Of a stretch of 6,027 bases of DNA, positions 1 to 5,501 are shown in pieces. Every line of letters starts with the position of its first letter. The stretch's first letter is position 1. Below the pieces are notes generated by a model. The model was not told the DNA's origin and did not search any database. It saw only the letters and a program-made list of their open reading frames with translations. The stretch comes from Deltaproteobacteria bacterium (GTDB lineage Bacteria; Desulfobacterota; Desulfobulbia; Desulfobulbales; Desulfocapsaceae): contig JAJYAX010000107.1 of the NCBI GenBank assembly GCA_021779275.1, forward strand, positions 1 to 6,027. Direction: 5' to 3'. A program made the translations under genes and the position numbers.

Positions 1-369
1 GTTTCCCATCTGTTCAATGGCCGCCGCCAGTTTTTTCTTCTGCCCGGTGACATTGAGACCGCCTTCCGTGGTCAGTTCCAGCCGTTTTTCCGGAACCAGG
101 GTGACCATGTCCGGCTTGATATCGAGTGCGATGTCGATGATCTCCCTGGCGGCCCCCATTTCCAGGTTGAGTTTGGTCTTGACGGTCTGTCTGAGGAGTC
201 GAACATCCCGGTCCTGAATATGCCGTCTGTCCTCACGCAGATGCACCACGATTCCCGCGGCCCCGGCCAACTCGCAGATAGCGGCGGCGGTGACCGGGTC
301 GGGCTCAAGGATGCCCCGGGCTTGACGAATCGTGGCGATGTGATCGACATTGATGGCGAGAAGGGTCAT
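1..369 (-). CDS. pdxJ: PdxJ module of the fused frame (pyridoxine 5'-phosphate synthase), with a possible independent start; partial
   Basis: These 123 residues are the N-terminal half of PdxJ (usually about 240 aa). PdxJ condenses 1-deoxy-D-xylulose 5-phosphate with 3-amino-2-oxopropyl phosphate to form pyridoxine 5'-phosphate, the last ring-forming step of DXP-dependent vitamin B6 synthesis in the cytosol. Visible family blocks are [13 protein letters not shown] (residues 7-19), [16 protein letters not shown] (42-57), LNLEM (67-71) and LVPEKR followed by TTEGG. By memory of the E. coli enzyme, H43, R45, H50 and E70 line up with catalytic or ligand residues H45, R47, H52 and E72. The ATG at 369 sits where free-standing PdxJ proteins begin and has AGGAG 7 nt upstream, so a separate PdxJ could be made even though the frame is open from ybeY. 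The enzyme identity is near certain. Whether this is a separate protein, a fusion domain or both is open. Confidence 0.8.
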   Translation of the reverse strand, partial: MTLLAINVDHIATIRQARGILEPDPVTAAAICELAGAAGIVVHLREDRRHIQDRDVRLLRQTVKTKLNLEMGAAREIIDIALDIKPDMVTLVPEKRLELTTEGGLNVTGQKKKLAAAIEQMGN

Positions 370-834
370 TGGTTTGCTCCTGTTGGGTTGTAGTCTCGAT
401 TGCAGTTCATTTTCTTTATCCTGCATGAGCAGGGCTTCCGTCTCGGATCGTTCATGGTCGTATCCCGTCAGGTGCAGCAGGCCGTGGATGATCAGCCAGG
501 TGAGCCGTTCGAGCAGGGTCTGCCGGGATTCTCTTGCCTCCCTGCCTGCGGTGTCAACGGAGATAATAATGTCTCCGAGTTCTTTGACCGGTAAAGAGGA
601 GAGTGTGGCGTCGGCCCCATCCAGAAAGGGGAAGGAAAGGACGTTGGTCGGGGTGTCTTTGCCGCGATAGCGGCCATTCAACTCCGTCATCTCCCGGTCA
701 TCAATAAGCAGGATGCTCAGGCTGTATTCCGCCCTGTCGCAGAGGACCAGAAGCTGCTCGGCCCGGTCAACAAGAGGACGGGTGTTCAGCCGTCCCACCG
801 ATGCTGCGTGATGATTGGTCAAAAAGACAGGCAT
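1..834 (-). CDS. ybeY-pdxJ: YbeY endoribonuclease fused in frame to PdxJ (pyridoxine 5'-phosphate synthase); partial, C-terminal end off the window
   Basis: The frame opening at the ATG at 834 has no stop down to base 1 (278 codons), which I checked codon by codon. Residues 1-144 are a full YbeY: the [15 protein letters not shown] block (56-70), LGDIIIS (86-92) and the zinc motif [11 protein letters not shown] (ligands H117, H121, H127). YbeY is a metal-dependent RNase acting in 16S rRNA 3'-end maturation and ribosome quality control. After a short polar linker (about 145-155) comes M156, which begins a PdxJ domain. YbeY normally ends at about 150-160 residues with its own stop, so the join is unusual. 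The 834 start lacks a clear Shine-Dalgarno, but no other ATG, GTG or TTG lies in frame between it and the phoH stop. The gene starts 48 nt after phoH, a common ybeY neighbour, so co-transcription is likely. Alternatives are internal initiation at 369 giving separate PdxJ, or a lost stop codon or sequencing error. Confidence 0.85.
   Translation of the reverse strand, partial: MPVFLTNHHAASVGRLNTRPLVDRAEQLLVLCDRAEYSLSILLIDDREMTELNGRYRGKDTPTNVLSFPFLDGADATLSSLPVKELGDIIISVDTAGREARESRQTLLERLTWLIIHGLLHLTGYDHERSETEALLMQDKENELQSRLQPNRSKPMTLLAINVDHIATIRQARGILEPDPVTAAAICELAGAAGIVVHLREDRRHIQDRDVRLLRQTVKTKLNLEMGAAREIIDIALDIKPDMVTLVPEKRLELTTEGGLNVTGQKKKLAAAIEQMGN
377..381 (-). promoter_or_regulatory. Internal Shine-Dalgarno for pdxJ inside the fused frame
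   Basis: The minus strand reads AGGAG, then 7 nt, then the ATG at 369. This is close to ideal spacing and is a stronger site than anything before the ybeY start at 834. It lies in the linker coding region (residues 151-153 of the fused frame), so it could allow internal initiation of free PdxJ. Confidence 0.55.
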
Positions 835-882
835 GGCGATACGGTGAGGAAAAATGCGCGTACAGGAGGATTGATGGAGCCT

Positions 883-1836
883 TTATTTGTTCTCATAGGC
901 CTGGATAATTTTTTGAACCAGAGGATGCCGGACGACGTCCTCTCCTGAAAAAGAGCAGAATTTTATCCCCTCAATGCGGCTCAGGAGCTCTTTGGCCTCC
1001 AACAGGCCGGATTGCTTCGGGATCGGGAGATCGACCTGGGTGCTGTCGCCGGTAATGACCGCCAGGGAGTCGAAACCGATTCGGGTCAGGAACATCTTCA
1101 TCTGTTCACGAGTGGTGTTCTGGGCCTCATCCAGAATGATAAAGGCGTTGCTCAGGGTCCGGCCGCGCATAAAGGCAAGGGGGGCAATCTCAATAACCCC
1201 TTTTTCGATAAGTTCCTCGCTCTTTTCAGGGCCAAGCATATCATTCAAGGCGTCATGCAGAGGACGCAGGTACGGGTTGACCTTCTGGGCCAGGTCCCCG
1301 GGCAGGAAACCGAGCTTTTCTCCAGCCTCCACGGCGGGCCGGGTCAGGATAATGGAACGGACCTGACCGCTCACATAGGCGGATACGGCCATCGCCACCG
1401 CCAGGTATGTTTTTCCGGTTCCGGCAGGCCCGACGCCGAAAACGATATCGTTCTGGCGGATGGCGTCGATATACAATTTCTGATTCCGGGTCTTCGGCGA
1501 GATCACCCTGTTTTTGGTGGTAACGTAGACCTTATCCAGAAAGATCTTATCCAGCGCGGCCTTCGGGGTGGATTCGAGGATGCGCAGACCAAAGGCAAAA
1601 TCAGAGGCGTAGACCGGATAACCTTTACCGATGAGCGCATAGAGCTGTTGCAGCAGGTCGGCGGCGAGTTCAACCTCGTGTTCCCGCCCGGTAATATTCA
1701 GGGAATTTCCACGGACATTGATTTTTACGCCTGAACTCTCTTCCACGATGTGCAGATTCTTGTTCAGATCACCATAGAGCGCCCCTGCCAATTTGTTGTC
1801 AGGGAAGTGAAGCTCACGACGCAGTTCTTTATGCAT
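883..1836 (-). CDS. PhoH-like P-loop ATPase (PhoL/YbeZ type)
   Basis: A complete 317-aa protein from the ATG at 1836, the usual size for PhoH-like ATPases next to ybeY. The N-terminal 75 residues form a small KH-like region (GVKINVRGNSLNITG). The ATPase core follows, numbered from M1 at 1836: Walker A GPAGTGKT (about 136-143), the signature TRPAVEAGEKLGFLPGD (about 165-181), Walker B IILDEAQN (about 233-240), ITGDSTQVDLP (about 261-271) and a late RHPLVQKI with the probable arginine finger. The family is linked to RNA metabolism with YbeY; its exact substrate is not settled. The dsbA-like stop (TGA, 1839-1841) is 2 nt before this ATG, and no Shine-Dalgarno is well placed, so translation probably couples to the upstream gene. 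A TTG at 1842 in the same frame, with AGGTG 11 nt upstream, is an alternative start adding two residues. Confidence 0.95.
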   Translation of the reverse strand: MHKELRRELHFPDNKLAGALYGDLNKNLHIVEESSGVKINVRGNSLNITGREHEVELAADLLQQLYALIGKGYPVYASDFAFGLRILESTPKAALDKIFLDKVYVTTKNRVISPKTRNQKLYIDAIRQNDIVFGVGPAGTGKTYLAVAMAVSAYVSGQVRSIILTRPAVEAGEKLGFLPGDLAQKVNPYLRPLHDALNDMLGPEKSEELIEKGVIEIAPLAFMRGRTLSNAFIILDEAQNTTREQMKMFLTRIGFDSLAVITGDSTQVDLPIPKQSGLLEAKELLSRIEGIKFCSFSGEDVVRHPLVQKIIQAYENK

Positions 1837-1838
1837 GG

Positions 1839-2714
1839 TCAATGGCTCGATTGCACCTTTTTTAATTCGTCATCGATCAGTCCCTGGATGACCGGCAAAG
1901 AGCGATTTCTCAGCGCTCGTCCGTTGATGAAGAGAGCAGGCGTTCCGGTAACCCCGGCAGCCTCGGCATCTTTCAGATCCTGGACGAGCTCCTGTTGAAT
2001 TTTGGGTGAAACAATATCCTGTTTAAAGCGTGTCATGTCAAGTTTCAGTTTGACGGCAATGGCATCAATGGCCTGTGCATTTAGATTCTTAGTGGAGAAA
2101 AGCTCATTATGAAACTCCCAGAATTTCCCCTGTTCCTTGGCTGCAAGGGCTGCCCGTGCGGCCAGTTCGGCGTTTCTGTGGGCGCTGAGCGGCATGTTTT
2201 TAAAAACCAGCTTAACGGTATCGGGATTTTTCTTCAGCGCCTCCTCAAGAAGCGGCACCGCCTCGCTGCAATACGGGCATTCAAAGTCTGAGAATTCAAC
2301 GATGGTGACCGGTGCATTCTCCTTTCCCAGAAAGGGGGAACCGGCGATGTTGATGGGAAGAATGAAGTCGACAGCAAGCGATGTAAAAGTGTTTTTTTCG
2401 CTGTCGATAAGGTAAAGATTTTCGCCTCGCGGGGCGATATCAATGGCCTTCACTCCCTTGGAAACAGGGATGTTTCCTTCAAGCTTGCCGGTGGGATCAT
2501 AGATCAGAATCTGATGTTGGTCCGTCAGCACGAATACATGCTTTTGATCAAGGGAATAGACGACATCGAGGGGGGAGGCAGGGAGCTTCCATTCCCCCTG
2601 AACCTGCCAATCAACCTTTGCGGGGATATTTTGCACGGGGCCGGCGGATGTCTGTGCCGCCGAAAAGCAGAAGATCAGGGCTGCAAGACCTGCCAGTGTT
2701 TGTTTATACGACAT
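1839..2714 (-). CDS. Secreted DsbA-family thiol-disulfide oxidoreductase with N-terminal beta-propeller-like repeats
   Basis: The protein has 291 aa. The chosen ATG (2714) has GAGG 5 nt upstream and opens a typical signal peptide: a lysine near the start, then a hydrophobic stretch, with probable cleavage after TSA (residue 24). The frame is open further upstream to 2975, but that part is unlike a protein and covers the promoter. Residues about 40-118 hold two units resembling YVTN/NHL-type propeller blades (SPLDVVYSLDQKHVFVLTD and KGVKAIDIAPRGENLYLID). The thioredoxin-fold DsbA domain runs from about 125 to the end: FSDFECPYC with redox pair C146/C149, a helical insert, and the cis-proline loop GVTGTPALFING (T258-P259). 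It probably catalyses disulfide formation or exchange outside the cytoplasm. I see no DsbB or VKOR partner in the window. Related delta-proteobacterial proteins may share the N-terminal region, but this is from memory. It is the likely first gene of the operon with phoH, ybeY and pdxJ. Confidence 0.92.
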   Translation of the reverse strand: MSYKQTLAGLAALIFCFSAAQTSAGPVQNIPAKVDWQVQGEWKLPASPLDVVYSLDQKHVFVLTDQHQILIYDPTGKLEGNIPVSKGVKAIDIAPRGENLYLIDSEKNTFTSLAVDFILPINIAGSPFLGKENAPVTIVEFSDFECPYCSEAVPLLEEALKKNPDTVKLVFKNMPLSAHRNAELAARAALAAKEQGKFWEFHNELFSTKNLNAQAIDAIAVKLKLDMTRFKQDIVSPKIQQELVQDLKDAEAAGVTGTPALFINGRALRNRSLPVIQGLIDDELKKVQSSH

Positions 2715-2737
2715 AATAACCTCATGGTTTGTTTTTC

Positions 2738-2766
2738 GCCTGTTATCGAAGTTTGATAACAAAGGC
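2738..2766 (-). promoter_or_regulatory. Hairpin in the dsbA-like 5' UTR (possible operator or RNA control element)
   Basis: TGTTATC (2741-2747) and GATAACA (2755-2761) form a perfect 7-bp inverted repeat around a 7-nt loop. Three more G-C pairs (2738-2740 with 2764-2766) extend it across a 2-nt bulge. Given the promoter at 2784-2812 it would lie in the leader, starting about 11 nt after the likely transcript start and ending 23 nt before the ATG. Neither side has a T-run, so it is not an intrinsic terminator. It may be an operator or a structure affecting mRNA stability. Confidence 0.4.
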
Positions 2767-2783
2767 ATAAGGAAGAGCACAAG

Positions 2784-2812
2784 ATAATAGTCATTGAAAA
2801 AAAATTTTGCAA
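2784..2812 (-). promoter_or_regulatory. Sigma70-type promoter for the dsbA-phoH-ybeY-pdxJ unit
   Basis: The minus strand reads TTGCAA (2812-2807; 4 of 6 to TTGACA), a 17-nt spacer containing a run of eight T, then TATTAT (2789-2784; 5 of 6 to TATAAT). The expected start is near 2777, giving a leader of about 63 nt before the ATG at 2714. It is the best promoter match I found upstream of the leftward genes, but it was matched by eye. Confidence 0.55.
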
Positions 2813-2856
2813 GACAGGAACAAAAACTGATGTATTTGCGCGTATAAGACACGTTT

Positions 2857-2898
2857 TTGAATCGATGGTCTTGAATCAGTGATCTTGAATCGATGATC
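2857..2898. repeat. Three tandem 14-bp repeats (TTGAATC-nnnnnnn)
   Basis: Three units abut without gaps: TTGAATCGATGGTC (2857-2870), TTGAATCAGTGATC (2871-2884) and TTGAATCGATGATC (2885-2898). The first seven bases are identical in all three. Units 1 and 3 differ at one base; units 2 and 3 differ at two. The last unit runs into a near-palindrome, ATCTCT-GG-AGAGAT (2896-2909). The array lies 45-86 bp upstream of the dsbA promoter -35. It could be direct-repeat binding sites for a regulator, or a replication-slippage repeat. 14 bp is not a whole number of helical turns, so stacked binding to one DNA face is not obvious. Confidence 0.75.
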
Positions 2899-2957
2899 TC
2901 TGGAGAGATGTCCACGTCTTTTCCCCAAAAAAAATATTTGTGGTCATACCTGGAATA

Positions 2958-2981
2958 TGATGGTAAAGGTACCATCTTTTT
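2958..2981 (+). terminator. Terminator-like hairpin, plus strand
   Basis: GATGGTA (2959-2965) and TACCATC (2970-2976) form a perfect 7-bp stem with a 4-nt AAGG loop. An A-T pair at 2958/2977 extends it, and T residues run 2977-2981. The T-run is on the plus-strand side only. The stem is only moderately G+C-rich, so termination may be weak. No gene on the plus strand explains it; see the small-transcript finding. A protein-binding dyad is the alternative. Confidence 0.4.
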
Positions 2982-3007
2982 ATAGCCTTTTCATGATATG
3001 CATGACC

Positions 3008-3036
3008 TTGACGAGTGCAAGAAAGTGAATTATTAG
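3008..3036 (+). promoter_or_regulatory. Candidate sigma70-type promoter for tRNA-Leu
   Basis: TTGACG (3008-3013; 5 of 6 to consensus), an exact 17-nt spacer and TATTAG (3031-3036; 4 of 6). Predicted start is near 3043, about 126 nt before the mature tRNA end, so the precursor would have a long leader to be removed by nucleases. No better match was found closer to the tRNA. Confidence 0.4.
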
Positions 3037-3128
3037 TGTGAGCTACTGATATTTCCATCTTTTTTTGCGGGTTTTGTCGTATTTTTTGTAATCGTATGTT
3101 TTGTAAATATGGCTCGAAGATGTTAGTT

Positions 3129-3146
3129 TTGCACGTTGTGGTGCAA
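3129..3146 (+). repeat. Small inverted repeat upstream of tRNA-Leu
   Basis: TTGCAC (3129-3134) and GTGCAA (3141-3146) are perfect complements around a 6-nt spacer, ending 22 nt before the tRNA. In a primary transcript this would be a short hairpin in the 5' leader. It could guide processing, be a protein site, or be chance. Confidence 0.35.
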
Positions 3147-3168
3147 GAACACCTGAAAATATTGTGTT

Positions 3169-3253
<85 letters not shown>

Positions 3254-3259
3254 GCCGTG

Positions 3260-3314
3260 TGCATGGAACCGAGGTTGATTCACGAAGGTTGGATTTTTTC
3301 CATGCAGTTTTTTT
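3260..3314 (+). terminator. Rho-independent terminator after tRNA-Leu
   Basis: TGCATGGAA (3260-3268) pairs perfectly with TTCCATGCA (3298-3306), followed by G and seven T (3308-3314). The loop is long (29 nt), so folding may be less efficient than usual; AACC/GGTT (3267-3270 with 3287-3290) is a competing inner pairing. Position, 7 nt after the encoded CCA, and the T-run fit termination of the tRNA transcript. Confidence 0.6.
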
Positions 3315-3320
3315 ACTATC

Positions 3321-3349
3321 CCTGATGGATTAGGCAGATCAGGTATACT
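3321..3349 (+). promoter_or_regulatory. Candidate tig promoter with overlapping inverted repeat
   Basis: TATACT (3344-3349; 5 of 6 to TATAAT) is a good -10 element, with a start expected near 3356 and a leader of about 60 nt to the ATG at 3416. The -35 position (3321-3326, CCTGAT) does not fit consensus. It is instead the left arm of a perfect inverted repeat, CCTGAT-N11-ATCAGG (3321-3343), whose right arm abuts the -10. That layout suggests an operator or activator-dependent promoter, though the dyad is short. Confidence 0.4.
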
Positions 3350-3415
3350 GTTAGAGTACCTCCACAGGTATCACGCACATTTGAATTATTATATCAATAA
3401 AAAGGATAAAAACAG

Positions 3416-4741
3416 ATGGAAGTAATTGTTGAAGAGGTTGGCGCTCTTACAAAAAAGATGACAATCACTCTGCCTGAAGGCGATGTTCAGAAAAGACTGA
3501 AAGAGGCATATGATAAACTGCAGAAGGAATCGAAAATAAAAGGTTTCCGGCGGGGCAAGGTGCCCCGGTCTCTCATCGTCAAGAGCTATAAACCCCAAGT
3601 GGAGGGGGAGGTTGGTGAGAAACTGGTCCAGGACACATATTTTGAGGCAGTTGAAAAACAGAAAATAGATCCCGTCGTTCATCCGGAGATTTCCTCACCT
3701 GTCTTTAACGAAGATGGTTCTTTTACCTATATCGCTCAGGTTGATATCAAGCCGGCATTTGAACTCAACGGATATAAAGGTCTTGAGATCGAAAGACCTG
3801 ATACGACAATCACCGGTGAAGAGATTGACCAGGAACTCCAGGCCATCCGGAAGAACATGGCCGCTCTTCGTTCAGTCGATGACCGGGCCATAGAAAAAGG
3901 GGATGTGGTCATCCTTGATTATCAGGGTTTTCATAATGACAATCCGATTAAACAGGTGCGGAATGAAAACTATTCCCTGGAGGTAGGCTCAGGGAAAATG
4001 GGACCGGAGTTCGAAGACAGACTTGTAGGTATGAAGAAAGGGGAAGAGGCTTCCCATGAGGTTGATTTTCCGGAAAAACACCCAAACCCTATCCTGGCTG
4101 GTAAAAAGGTCAACTTCCGCATTACGATCAAGGATATCCAAGAGCGCGTTTTAGCGGAGCTTGATGATGAATTTGCTCAAGACGTCGGCAAGGAGTTCAT
4201 TACCCTGGAGGCATTGAAGACAACAATCCGGGAGCAGATTCAGAAGAAAAAAACCGAGAATGCCGACGGACAGCTTATCGACCGGATTATGCAGCAGCTG
4301 TTAAAGAACCATGAGTTTGAAGTGCCGAAACGTCTGGTCCGTTTTGAAGTGGAAGAGATGATTAAACAGACGGAGAAACAGTTTGAAAAATCCGGCCTGA
4401 GCCTTGAGGCCGCCGGCTTGAACAGACAGATGCTGGCCGAAAACAATGAACCCATGGCTATACAACGCGTGCGTGGCGATTTTATCCTGAAAAAAATAGC
4501 AGAAGTTGAGGACCTCAAGGTCAATGACGAGGATATGGACCGCGGGTTCAAGCGTATTGGCGACCAATACAATATGTCCGTTGCCAAGGTGAAAGAATTC
4601 TTTCAGCATCGCGATGATCTTCTTCCCTTCATGAATGAGTTGCTGAATGAAAAAGTGCTGCATTTTTTGAGAGATCAGGCCAAGATAATCGACCCGGTAG
4701 CTGCTCCGGTCGAAACAAAGAAGGAAGCGGAAGAAAATTGA
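3416..4741 (+). CDS. tig: Trigger factor, ribosome-associated chaperone and peptidyl-prolyl isomerase
   Basis: A complete 441-aa protein, close to the E. coli length of 432. The N-terminal ribosome-binding domain carries the signature GFRRGKVP at residues 43-50, the loop that docks on ribosomal protein uL23 at the exit tunnel. An FKBP-like isomerase domain spans roughly 155-243 (GDVVILDYQGF, then LEVGSGKMGPEFEDRLVGMKKGE). The remaining helical C-terminal half supplies the chaperone arms and ends in a charged Lys/Glu tail. It binds nascent chains in the cytosol and helps them fold. The start ATG has AAGGA 9 nt upstream and matches the family N-terminus (MEVIVEEVGALTKKM). It lies 145 nt before clpP in the widespread tig-clpP-clpX order. 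Confidence 0.98.
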   Translation: MEVIVEEVGALTKKMTITLPEGDVQKRLKEAYDKLQKESKIKGFRRGKVPRSLIVKSYKPQVEGEVGEKLVQDTYFEAVEKQKIDPVVHPEISSPVFNEDGSFTYIAQVDIKPAFELNGYKGLEIERPDTTITGEEIDQELQAIRKNMAALRSVDDRAIEKGDVVILDYQGFHNDNPIKQVRNENYSLEVGSGKMGPEFEDRLVGMKKGEEASHEVDFPEKHPNPILAGKKVNFRITIKDIQERVLAELDDEFAQDVGKEFITLEALKTTIREQIQKKKTENADGQLIDRIMQQLLKNHEFEVPKRLVRFEVEEMIKQTEKQFEKSGLSLEAAGLNRQMLAENNEPMAIQRVRGDFILKKIAEVEDLKVNDEDMDRGFKRIGDQYNMSVAKVKEFFQHRDDLLPFMNELLNEKVLHFLRDQAKIIDPVAAPVETKKEAEEN

Positions 4742-4830
4742 TTGGTTGGATTTCTCTTTCCGGAAAAGAACAATACCGTCCAGGCCTCCCGTAACATGAT
4801 TTTGCTGGGTTGTCCGGAGGATACATCATT

Positions 4831-4874
4831 CGCGACTGCAGCAGGCTTACGGCTTACTGCAGTCGCGTTATTTT
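4831..4874 (+). terminator. Strong hairpin plus T-rich tract just before clpP (attenuator or terminator-like)
   Basis: CGCGACTGCAG (4831-4841) and CTGCAGTCGCG (4857-4867) form a perfect, G+C-rich 11-bp stem, followed by TTATTTT (4868-4874). The 15-nt loop is mostly a tandem repeat of GGCTTAC (4844-4850 and 4851-4857, the last base entering the stem). The clpP Shine-Dalgarno AAGGAG (4875-4880) begins 7 nt after the stem, leaving no room for a clpP promoter downstream. So if it terminates it can only be partial (attenuation between tig and clpPX). Otherwise it may be an mRNA processing or stability structure or a modulator of clpP initiation. Confidence 0.6.
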
Positions 4875-4886
4875 AAGGAGTCTACA

Positions 4887-5501
4887 ATGAATCTTGTTCC
4901 GATGGTAGTTGAACAAAGTCCCCGGGGAGAGCGGGCCTACGATATCTATTCACGTCTCTTGAAAGAACGCATTATCTTTCTGGGTTCTCCCGTGGATGAT
5001 GATGTGGCCAATGTCGTCATTGCCCAGCTCCTTTTTCTGGAGGCTGAAGATGCCGATAAGGATATCACCTTTTATATTAATTCTCCCGGTGGGGTGGTAA
5101 CGGCGGGATTGGCGATTTACGATACCATGCAATATGTGAAAAACGATATTGCCACCCTCTGTATGGGACAGGCCGCCTCGATGGGAGCGCTGTTGCTGGC
5201 TGCCGGCGCACCGGAGAAACGCTATGCCCTGCCCAATGCCCGGATAATGATCCATCAGCCGACGGGAGGCTTTCACGGACAGGCCTCCGATGTGGATATC
5301 CATGCCAGAGAAATTCTGCGGATGCGGGAGGATTTAAATCAGATCCTTGCCACACATACAAAACAGACCATAAAAAAAATCAGGGTGGATACCGAACGCG
5401 ATAATTTTATGAGTGCCTCGGAAGCTGTGAAATATGGTATAATAGACAAAGTGCTTGTAAAGCGTCAAGATCCGGAGCCAGCTGAGGAAAAGAAAAAATG
5501 A
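4887..5501 (+). CDS. clpP: ClpP, ATP-dependent Clp protease proteolytic subunit
   Basis: A complete 204-aa serine peptidase (family S14), the usual length. The catalytic triad is all present: Ser98 in [14 protein letters not shown], His123 in MIHQPTGG, and Asp172 in DTERDN. The [19 protein letters not shown] block (65-83) forms the substrate groove and oxyanion region. The N-terminus [25 protein letters not shown] fits the family, in which a short propeptide is often removed. Fourteen subunits form a barrel that degrades proteins fed in by ClpX or ClpA. The start at 4887 has AAGGAG 6 nt upstream. Its stop overlaps the clpX start (ATGA), so the two are translationally coupled. Downstream of tig, with a hairpin in the leader that may tune expression. 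Confidence 0.98.
   Translation: MNLVPMVVEQSPRGERAYDIYSRLLKERIIFLGSPVDDDVANVVIAQLLFLEAEDADKDITFYINSPGGVVTAGLAIYDTMQYVKNDIATLCMGQAASMGALLLAAGAPEKRYALPNARIMIHQPTGGFHGQASDVDIHAREILRMREDLNQILATHTKQTIKKIRVDTERDNFMSASEAVKYGIIDKVLVKRQDPEPAEEKKK

Larger units (their letters stand above)
2715..3168. other. 454-base intergenic region between dsbA-like gene and tRNA-Leu
   Basis: AT-rich non-coding DNA between two divergent transcription units. It holds, from left to right, the dsbA Shine-Dalgarno and 5'-UTR hairpin, a minus-strand sigma70-type promoter, three tandem 14-bp repeats, a plus-strand terminator-like hairpin, a plus-strand promoter candidate for the tRNA and a small inverted repeat just before the tRNA. 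Open frames crossing it (a 135-codon minus-strand frame and a 60-codon plus-strand frame) run through the tRNA and give the well-known spurious tRNA-derived peptides. I see no convincing protein gene. Confidence 0.8.

Noticed and set aside
1012..1734. 240-codon plus-strand open frame opposite phoH
   Set aside because: It is a shadow of the PhoH-like gene, whose own frame has all the family motifs. The shadow shows no recognisable domain.
2715..2975. N-terminal extension of the dsbA-like frame by 87 codons
   Set aside because: It passes through the promoter, hairpin and repeat array. The ATG at 2714 has a Shine-Dalgarno and starts a clear signal peptide.
2893..2985. 30-codon plus-strand frame (MISGEMSTSFPQKK...) beyond the 14-bp repeats
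   Set aside because: It has no Shine-Dalgarno at a usable distance and runs through the terminator-like hairpin. It is too short to support as a gene.
2991..3005. TCATG-N5-CATGA dyad
   Set aside because: Only 5 bp per arm in AT-rich DNA, with no link to a gene start.
4757..4766. 10-bp palindrome TTTCCGGAAA after tig
   Set aside because: Perfect but short, with no T-run and no promoter elements beside it. Could easily be chance.
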